From: JAUHXS01 sp965213575
GTDB lineage: Bacteria > Bacteroidota > Bacteroidia > Chitinophagales > JAUHXS01
Assembly (NCBI GenBank): GCA_965213575.1
Contig: CBDBZN010000032.1
Span: forward strand, 1 to 29,825
Direction: 5' to 3'
DNA: 29,825 nucleotides
Shown here: one piece after another, positions 23,765-29,825 of the stretch
How the letters are laid out: each line of letters begins with the position of its first letter
How positions within the stretch are numbered: position 1 is the first letter of the stretch
Notes under the pieces: generated by a model
What the model was told of the DNA's origin: nothing
The model's database searches: none
The model's input: only the letters and a program-made list of their open reading frames with translations
Position numbers and translations under genes: made by a program

Positions 23765-26635
23765 TTACCTCAATAAAGTAATATTTCCCTTTTTAATAAT
23801 TTTAGTATCTAATTCACTCTTTGCAATAGCATAGTAAACATAGGTATCCATATCTAAAAATTTCCCATTGTATTTGCCATCCCAACTTTGATCAATATCA
23901 TTTGTTTCAAATACTACAACACCCCACCGGTCAAAAATTTTAAATTCAAATTTATAAACATCTCGCCCTTCTGCTTTTATAAAATCATTTTGATTATCTC
24001 CATCGGGAGAAAAAGCATTAGGCACATCTAATATCATGTCAATTACTCTTACTAATACAGAATCTTGACTCATACAACCATTTATTTCTACTACTACATC
24101 ATACAAGGTTGTAACAGGTGGTGTAGCTACGGGGTTTGCAATGCTGTTGTTGTTTAAGGTATTTTCAGGTTGCCAATCAAATGTAACATCTTCAGCTGCC
24201 TCTGCTTTAAGTTGAGTAGACTCACCTTTTAGTATCACTACCTCTTTTCCTGCATCCACAAAAGGAAATTTAGTAGCTATATTTACTATACCACTATCTA
24301 TACACCCATTAGTGTCAGTCACGATAACTGTAAAAACATAATTTTCATCATTTAAAGGTTGTGTAGTAGGAGTGCTACTATTAGGATCATCAAACAGTCC
24401 TTCCGGCTTCCATTCAAAAATTACTCCGTCTCCCTCCACTTCAAAATATGCAGAGTCTCCCCTGCATATTATTTGATCGGAGGGCAGTATGATTTCAGGA
24501 AGAGGATGTACAACAATTTTTTTATGAATAGTATCATAACAATTCCCGTAATAGTTTTTTAACACCACATAGTTAGTAGTTTGCTCAGGTGTAGCTACAG
24601 GATTAGCTATAGTAGGATCGCTTAAATTAGCAGCAGGTATCCACTCATAGGTAGATAAAGAATCTTCCACAACATCATCTATTAATATAGATTGGCCGAT
24701 ACACAACGTATCATTAGGTAAAAGAATAGATACACTTTTAGGCTTTACAATTACACTGTCAATAATAGTATCAGAAGAACAACCAAAAGATGAAGATGCA
24801 ATTAAAGTAATAAGATAAGTTGTATCATCTACACCAGAATTTGTATAAGTTACAGGTGGTGGAATAGAATCTTCTGAAGTATTTCCATTTCCAAAATCCC
24901 AAAAATATTTAGCGGCTCTTTCAGATTTATTATCAAAAAATACTTTTAATGGACTACAACCAATTGGATTAATAATTTCTATATTAGCTTCCGGGTTTGG
25001 GTAATTACTAATGGTAATCTTGGCCGTATCCGTACAACCTGTAGGCGTAAATGTGGTAATGAGTTCTACATAATACAATCCTTCTCCTGTATATGTATGT
25101 AATATGGAAAATGACGAAGCCATGGTGTCACGAATAGTACCATCACCTAAATCCCAATGATATTGGTTGGCTCCTTCCGAACTGTCTATGAAGGAAATTC
25201 GCAAAGGTTCACATCCTCCAGTGGTATCTGCAGTAAACTTTGCTGTAGGGGCTTGTTTCACTTCCACCTGTTTAGTAATAGAATCTATACATCCTAAATT
25301 AGAAGTAATTTCTAAGGTAACATCATACACACCTGCCGAATCATAAAGATGAGTGGGATTTCTTACAGACGAAAAAGTTCCATCTCCAAAATCCCATTTT
25401 CTAAAAATAATAAATCCGCCTCCCCCAGGCTGAGAATTATCTGTAAAAATTGCAGGATATCCATCACATACGTCATTAACAACAAAGTCAGGTACCATAG
25501 CTTCTTTTATATTTACATCGACAAACACGGTATCCGAGCATTCAGAACCTGGCTCCGCTATCAGCATTACTTCATACTCCCCTATTCCCGGATACACATA
25601 AATAGGACTTATTTCTCTAGAAGTGTCACTATCAATACCGGACACACCGAAATCCCAAAAGAAATTATTAGCTCCTATACTTCTATTTGGGAATGTAACC
25701 GTATTTCCACATCCCACTAAGGCTCCAAATCCGCTTCTAATCCTAGCCTGAACTCTTTGGCAGTCGGTTACATTAAACTGAAAATCCTTTAAATGCCTTC
25801 CAATTAATACTCCATTTCGATATTCAGATACTAGAATACCTACTACATATTGGCCTATTAAATTAGGTATTGCTCTTAAAATTCCATTTTGATCGATAGT
25901 TAAAGGTACCCCACCCATTGGGTCATTTTCATTATAAGGATTAAGAAATGGGATGAGCGGAATTACAGGAGTATCTGCATTGATGGTAGGGTCAAAATTA
26001 CTGGAATTTCCATAATTACCATTTGGAGCACCATAAGGGTGATACAATTCATAATACAATGAATCGCCATCTGCATCGGTAGCAGAATGGTCAAAAACGA
26101 ATGGCTCGTTTACGCATATAAAAGTTGGAGGAAAAAATGTAAAGGTAGGTGTACTATTATCTTTTGCAACTAAAGTATCCGGAATGTGCTCATATAAAAT
26201 CATATTTATAGATCCCGGATCTACTAAATTACCAATACTCCAATTTCTGTTTCTTAATGAAAACGTTACATGAAGGCCACCGGGTGGTATATTAGGGATA
26301 TTAAAAGTATTTTGATAAATATATTCCTCTACACATACATTAGGTGGAACTACTAAACAAGGGTCATTACTTATTGTGTCAGTAATATTTATAATAGATA
26401 TTAATGGTAGTTTAGGATTTGCTCCTGTAGTGTTACCATACTTTATTCTGATTGTAGCTGTCTTCGGTGCTTGGGCACCTCCGGGGGAGCAGTTTCGATA
26501 CAGCTTCACCGTAAATTCGTATTTATTATTTCCTAAATATTTATAAATAAGCTCTCCACCCATGACGTGAGTAGCATAACTACACACTGGAAATAAAAGT
26601 GCAAAAATTAATATTTTAAATCCTTTTTGTAACAT
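23765..26635 (-). CDS. Giant secreted PKD-repeat protein with gliding-motility (CHU_C) C-terminal domain
   Basis: A 956-aa surface protein exported by the T9SS. Order: signal peptide (1-21, ending CSYA before THVMGGELIYKYLG), an N-terminal domain to about 295 of a kind common in Bacteroidota surface proteins, four PKD-type domains at about 297-378, 379-460, 461-545 and 546-630 (each with FWDFG, WDFGDGT, HWDLGDGT or FWDFGNG cores), three Ig-like repeats at about 634-710, 711-788 and 790-866 (cores YEWIPA, FEWKPE, FDWQPE), and the type B sorting domain at 868-956 (PNAFSPDGDNQND, FDRWGVVVFE, SWDGKYNGK). The porP/sprF-like partner is directly downstream. Likely a cell-surface adhesin or gliding-associated protein; the ligand is unknown. 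Confidence 0.92.
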   Translation of the reverse strand: MLQKGFKILIFALLFPVCSYATHVMGGELIYKYLGNNKYEFTVKLYRNCSPGGAQAPKTATIRIKYGNTTGANPKLPLISIINITDTISNDPCLVVPPNVCVEEYIYQNTFNIPNIPPGGLHVTFSLRNRNWSIGNLVDPGSINMILYEHIPDTLVAKDNSTPTFTFFPPTFICVNEPFVFDHSATDADGDSLYYELYHPYGAPNGNYGNSSNFDPTINADTPVIPLIPFLNPYNENDPMGGVPLTIDQNGILRAIPNLIGQYVVGILVSEYRNGVLIGRHLKDFQFNVTDCQRVQARIRSGFGALVGCGNTVTFPNRSIGANNFFWDFGVSGIDSDTSREISPIYVYPGIGEYEVMLIAEPGSECSDTVFVDVNIKEAMVPDFVVNDVCDGYPAIFTDNSQPGGGGFIIFRKWDFGDGTFSSVRNPTHLYDSAGVYDVTLEITSNLGCIDSITKQVEVKQAPTAKFTADTTGGCEPLRISFIDSSEGANQYHWDLGDGTIRDTMASSFSILHTYTGEGLYYVELITTFTPTGCTDTAKITISNYPNPEANIEIINPIGCSPLKVFFDNKSERAAKYFWDFGNGNTSEDSIPPPVTYTNSGVDDTTYLITLIASSSFGCSSDTIIDSVIVKPKSVSILLPNDTLCIGQSILIDDVVEDSLSTYEWIPAANLSDPTIANPVATPEQTTNYVVLKNYYGNCYDTIHKKIVVHPLPEIILPSDQIICRGDSAYFEVEGDGVIFEWKPEGLFDDPNSSTPTTQPLNDENYVFTVIVTDTNGCIDSGIVNIATKFPFVDAGKEVVILKGESTQLKAEAAEDVTFDWQPENTLNNNSIANPVATPPVTTLYDVVVEINGCMSQDSVLVRVIDMILDVPNAFSPDGDNQNDFIKAEGRDVYKFEFKIFDRWGVVVFETNDIDQSWDGKYNGKFLDMDTYVYYAIAKSELDTKIIKKGNITLLR

Positions 26636-26675
26636 CTATTGCTTTTGTACGTATATCTCACTGATTAAGTTACAG

Positions 26676-26708
26676 AAAAATTATACCTTTATAACATAGA
26701 ATTTCAAA
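26676..26708 (-). promoter_or_regulatory. Candidate promoter for the CHU_C/PKD gene
   Basis: On the minus strand, TTTG (26705-26708) and TAATTTTT (26676-26683) are 21 bases apart, close to the Bacteroidota arrangement TTTG-N19..21-TAnnTTTG with one mismatch at the last base. The second element lies 40 bases before the ATG at 26635. The opposite strand carries a near match TACCTTTA (26684-26691), 42 bases before the next gene, so this 98-base gap probably holds two divergent promoters. Confidence 0.35.
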
Positions 26709-26733
26709 TTTCGCATAAAAAATTGTAAATCAG

Positions 26734-28806
26734 ATGAAAATGGCAAAAATTATACATATTTTTTTGATAGGAATGTTCATAAACATAACCTTATTTGCTC
26801 AAGTACCTATCTATTACGAAGACTTTCTTGGAGGTATCCCGGCAGGTTATAAATTTTTTAATCATGATACTTTAACGCCAGAGCCCCCCGGGCCTAACAA
26901 TGGTTTTCGAGACTTTAGTTCCGGTACTTGGAGCATTGTATATAATCCACGTTCACTTAGTGATTCGGCTATGGCAAGTACTACTTTTTCAATTCTAGAT
27001 ACCGGTATAAATAGTCCTTATAATGGTGAAAAGATTGATGACTGGATGATTACTGATTCTATTGTAATTGGCTCTAACACCGTTTTAAGATGGGAGAGTT
27101 ATAGCTCTAATTATGAGATAGCCCCTTTGACATACGAAGTATATATATCTAACGCTAATGGAGATACAACTACAGACTTTACTGACAGAGTGTTTTTAGC
27201 AGATCCTGATTCTGGAGATGAATCATGGAGAGTTAATGAAATATTTTTGAGAGATTTTGGTTACCAAAATGAGACTATTTATATTGCTTATAGGCATAAT
27301 ACTACGACCGATTTTAATAATGGACGTGAAGCAGATATATTATATATTGATGATATTGAATTATTTAATGTACTAACAACTGATGCTGCCATCACCTCCA
27401 GTATTGAACCGTATGTTTTAGCAGGGAGTGATGAAGAATTTGACGGCTTATTATATAATAATGGAGTGGATACTATTAATTCTTTTGACCTTAATTATAC
27501 CATCGATAATGGTACAATTAAAACTCATACTTATTCGAATGTTGCTATAGCTTATCGAGATTCTTTTGAGTTTACACATGATTCTATTTGGAATGTCCCC
27601 AGTTCAGGAGCTTATTCGATTCAACTATGGGTAGATAATGTCAATGGATTATTAGATGAAAATCCTATTGATGATACTATAAATCTTACTACTTATGGAG
27701 TGTCTAAAATTCCTGTTAAAAATGTTTTAGTTGAAAATATTACTGATGCAAGTTGTGGATTTTGTGTAGACGGATTAGTTGCGTTAGAAGATATAAGAAG
27801 TGATATTCCCAGAGCTATTATTACCAACATTCATTATGACGATGCCATGGCTATTGATGATGGAATAATTGTTACAGAAACCTATGATAATGCTCCAGAA
27901 AACAATACGGCCCTGATAGACAGGAAAAAATTTGATGATCAGGTAAATACTGAAATAGGCATCCTTAATCAGAATGATAACCTATGGCGAGATAAAATCA
28001 CAGAAAGAGCTGATGCCATTACCCCCGTAGAAGTTTCTATGAATAATACTATGGATAGTACTTCACGCGAGTTAACTATTAATGTTAATGCAAAATTTTA
28101 TGCTCCTGTATCAGGGAATTATAGATTTAATTGTTATATCGTTGAAGATAATATAAGTAAAGATGAAGAAGGCTATGCTCAATTAAATTTACGTAATACC
28201 AGTCCAGGCCACCCTTATGAAGACGAAGGCGATACAATACTAGAATTTGTTCATCAAGATGTATTAAGAGCTATGCTAGGAGGCCCTTTCGGACAAAATA
28301 TTGTACCTGCTAATCCATTTCCTCTGACTATTAATGAAGGAGACAGTTTTAAAATTTCCTATACCTATACGGTTCCTCCTGAATGGGATGCAACAAATAT
28401 AACTTTGGTTAGTTTAATTCAAAAAATCAATATAGGAGATCAAAGAGACAGAACAATTTTAAATGCTGTAGATCAACCTCTTGTCATCGTGAATGATAGT
28501 GTTACTTCTGTTAATGAGATAGCTTATAATAAAGATATTTCTATTCTTAAAATATATCCTAATCCTGCAACTAACTATATCTCAATTGATATAGATAATA
28601 TAGATGCCGGACCATTTGATATCGTTTTATTTGATTTGATCGGTAATAAAGTAGGAGAATTAAAACGCAATAATAATATTCAGAAAATAGATAAATTAAA
28701 TTGGGATCTCAGCAGTTTAAATCTATCTTCCGGTTATTATATGCTTTCTATCAAACAAAATGGATATAATATAGCTAGTCAAAAACTAATGATATCAGCT
28801 GAATAA
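26734..28806 (+). CDS. Secreted Omp28-like protein with T9SS type A sorting domain
   Basis: A 690-aa exported protein. Residues 1-23 are a signal peptide (IFLIGMFINITLFA, then QVPIYYEDF). About 24-213 resemble a choice-of-anchor J (cleaved-adhesin type) jelly roll: YYEDFLGGIP, then GEKIDDWMIT and YIDDIELFNV. About 215-320 is an Ig-like domain. From about 325 the Omp28-like part begins with KNVLVENITDASCGFCVDG, where Cys341 and Cys344 form a thioredoxin-like CxxC, and reaches about 585. The tail from about 603 (LKIYPNPATNYISIDI ... DLSSLNLSSGYYMLSIK) is the standard type A T9SS sorting signal. Omp28-like proteins are surface adhesion candidates in Porphyromonas and relatives; whether the CxxC is redox-active is unknown. 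A short gene follows three bases after its stop. Confidence 0.9.
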   Translation: MKMAKIIHIFLIGMFINITLFAQVPIYYEDFLGGIPAGYKFFNHDTLTPEPPGPNNGFRDFSSGTWSIVYNPRSLSDSAMASTTFSILDTGINSPYNGEKIDDWMITDSIVIGSNTVLRWESYSSNYEIAPLTYEVYISNANGDTTTDFTDRVFLADPDSGDESWRVNEIFLRDFGYQNETIYIAYRHNTTTDFNNGREADILYIDDIELFNVLTTDAAITSSIEPYVLAGSDEEFDGLLYNNGVDTINSFDLNYTIDNGTIKTHTYSNVAIAYRDSFEFTHDSIWNVPSSGAYSIQLWVDNVNGLLDENPIDDTINLTTYGVSKIPVKNVLVENITDASCGFCVDGLVALEDIRSDIPRAIITNIHYDDAMAIDDGIIVTETYDNAPENNTALIDRKKFDDQVNTEIGILNQNDNLWRDKITERADAITPVEVSMNNTMDSTSRELTINVNAKFYAPVSGNYRFNCYIVEDNISKDEEGYAQLNLRNTSPGHPYEDEGDTILEFVHQDVLRAMLGGPFGQNIVPANPFPLTINEGDSFKISYTYTVPPEWDATNITLVSLIQKINIGDQRDRTILNAVDQPLVIVNDSVTSVNEIAYNKDISILKIYPNPATNYISIDIDNIDAGPFDIVLFDLIGNKVGELKRNNNIQKIDKLNWDLSSLNLSSGYYMLSIKQNGYNIASQKLMISAE

Positions 28807-28809
28807 TTT

Positions 28810-29172
28810 ATGGAAGAACAAAATCACAATCTAAAGACAGCAATCAAAGAATTAGAAGCAGTATTTGGAAAAGGATTTGCAAAAAACAATCCCGAACTAG
28901 CTGTTAAATTTTATCAATCATACATACTCGGCAAATCTGCGGAATTAATAAGCAGTAGCCTTAATTCCTTAGCTGTTAAAATAGAAGTTGGTAACATTAG
29001 AAATGGTGGAACATCAGCTATAGGAGGTTTTGGCGGCTTAGGTATGGGCGGTGGAATGGACTATATGGGCTTGGGTAATATGGAAGGGCTTGATGATTTA
29101 GCGGGAAAATTCGATGAGGACTTTGATCTGCCGTATGATTTTGACGAAGAAGGCCTAAAAAATAAAGATTAG
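28810..29172 (+). CDS. Small unknown protein with a Gly/Met-rich segment
   Basis: A 120-aa protein I do not recognise. Residues 1-60 are amphipathic and helical (KTAIKELEAVFGKGFAKNN, then YQSYILGKSAELISSSLNSL). Residues 64-92 are rich in glycine, methionine and aromatic residues (GGFGGLGMGGGMDYMGLGN). The last 28 residues are very acidic (DDLAGKFDEDFDLPYDFDEE), ending in Lys-Asn-Lys-Asp. There is no signal peptide or membrane segment, so a cytoplasmic location is likely. It starts three bases after the stop of the secreted Omp28-like gene, suggesting co-transcription, although a strong terminator overlaps its 3' end. The helical N-terminal part recalls small phage- and prophage-type proteins, but I cannot name a family. 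Confidence 0.7.
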   Translation: MEEQNHNLKTAIKELEAVFGKGFAKNNPELAVKFYQSYILGKSAELISSSLNSLAVKIEVGNIRNGGTSAIGGFGGLGMGGGMDYMGLGNMEGLDDLAGKFDEDFDLPYDFDEEGLKNKD

Positions 29173-29187
29173 AATTATTTTTTAGGC
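29153..29187. terminator. Strong bidirectional hairpin terminator overlapping both gene ends
   Basis: GCCTAAAAAATAA (29153-29165) and TTATTTTTTAGGC (29175-29187) form an exact 13-base stem with a 9-base loop. On the plus strand it is followed by TTTT. The left arm lies inside the last codons of the small gene and the right arm covers the stop of the converging WbqC-family gene. It should end transcription from the plus strand and help do so from the minus strand. Confidence 0.8.
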
Positions 29188-29825
29188 TTTTAACAAGTTG
29201 ATTGTATTTGGCCCTTGGCTAAAAAGCATATCAAGTATACCGGCATGTTCTAAAAAACCTATTTTATCTTCAAAAACTTGCTGGTACTTCCTTACAGGAA
29301 ACAAATTATTATTTTTAATTTTTGCTAAAAATCGCAGATCTAATAAATGTGCAGGTACTTTTTCATAAGTTTCTGTATAGTTTATTGGCGTATCAACACC
29401 TATCCATTGCATAATCTGATTTAAAAGCTCACTATTTAAATCCCACAAAAACTTATACTCTTTTTCATAAAAACCTTTAAGGACATCTTCATAAAATTCA
29501 AAATATGGGGCTGACCTATATGCAGCACAGAAACTTTGCCAATGCAGTTTTTGCCATTCAAACTCATTAGCTATTTTAACGTCTTTTATATGCTGGTGCT
29601 CATTTTTTCCTTTTTTTAAAGGCACAGTTAAACGTAAAAATCCGTTTACAGCTACGATATAGCATCTATTTCGATAACTGACTTTTTGATAATGCTCTTG
29701 CGTTTCTATAACGGCAGCTTGAGCATTGGCAATAGCTGTAAAATAATCAATTGTGCCTAAATAATGATTAGCAATTAATATCTCTTTCCCTTGAATATTC
29801 CCCTTCTCCAATACAATCTTATTTA
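29182..29825 (-). CDS. WbqC family protein, start at or beyond window edge
   Basis: A protein of the WbqC family, common in Bacteroidota and often found in glycan loci; no enzymatic reaction is settled for it. Recognisable features after the N-terminus: ILIANHYLGTIDYFTAI, a strand with SYRNRCYIVAVNGFLRLTVPLKKG near 45-68, HQHIKDVKIANEFEWQKLHWQSF near 73-95 and AYRSAPYFEFYEDVL near 97-111, all typical of the family. The first possible start inside the window is a TTG at 29811, giving 209 aa, about family length. There is no stop between it and the window edge, so an ATG further upstream may be the true start. Its 3' end overlaps the shared hairpin. Confidence 0.85.
   Translation of the reverse strand, partial: NKIVLEKGNIQGKEILIANHYLGTIDYFTAIANAQAAVIETQEHYQKVSYRNRCYIVAVNGFLRLTVPLKKGKNEHQHIKDVKIANEFEWQKLHWQSFCAAYRSAPYFEFYEDVLKGFYEKEYKFLWDLNSELLNQIMQWIGVDTPINYTETYEKVPAHLLDLRFLAKIKNNNLFPVRKYQQVFEDKIGFLEHAGILDMLFSQGPNTINLLKA

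Noticed and set aside
25349..25720. 123-codon plus-strand frame inside the PKD protein gene
   Set aside because: The sense-strand gene has a complete domain series across this stretch; the frame has no recognisable domain or start context.

Overview
The window is AT-rich bacterial chromosome from a member of the Bacteroidota, most likely a gliding or environmental lineage (Cytophagales, Chitinophagales or Saprospirales-like). The evidence is a PorP/SprF-family protein beside a giant PKD-repeat protein with a gliding-motility (CHU_C, type B) C-terminal domain, a second secreted protein with a type A type IX secretion (T9SS) sorting tail, a WbqC-family protein, and a perfect Bacteroidota -7 box (TACTTTTG) in front of the SulP gene. 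Stops TAA, TAG and TGA are all used normally (code 11). I see no rRNA, tRNA, CRISPR array or insertion sequence.

Region 1 (1-8160) is a surface polysaccharide locus. On the plus strand, a GT4 glycosyltransferase cut by the window edge overlaps a WecG/TagA/CpsF-family transferase. Facing it is a tightly packed minus-strand operon of seven genes, read from 7957 down to 1709: rmlB, a CpsB/YwqE-type PHP phosphatase, rmlC, rmlD, cysQ, a Wzz-like chain-length regulator, and a WecA/TagO-like initiating phosphotransferase. Together they provide dTDP-rhamnose (rmlA is not here), lipid-linked chain initiation, a possible second sugar step and chain-length control. A LuxR/NarL response regulator lies upstream on the same strand (8160-8810).

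Region 2 (8811-15592) begins with a decayed RelE/ParE toxin fragment and a YetF/DUF421 membrane protein. It continues with a compact cluster built around UDP-galactopyranose mutase: glycosyltransferase, glf, a cytoplasmic GH1-like TIM-barrel protein with both catalytic glutamates, a GT2 transferase and, convergent, a PIG-L deacetylase. This looks like a pathway for a galactofuranose-containing glycoconjugate whose product I cannot name. It is the best candidate in the window for an undescribed system.

Region 3 (15593-22532) holds general-function genes: a SulP anion transporter with STAS domain, a DEAD-box RNA helicase, a lipoprotein gene interrupted by a single in-frame TGA, and an M1 peptidase whose C-terminal half looks like an outer-membrane beta-barrel.

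Region 4 (22533-29825) is the secretion-related block: PorP/SprF-like protein and its upstream CHU_C/PKD partner on the minus strand; then, divergently, a secreted Omp28-like protein with a type A sorting tail, a small Gly/Met-rich protein of unknown function, a strong hairpin terminator shared by converging genes, and a WbqC-family protein running into the window edge.
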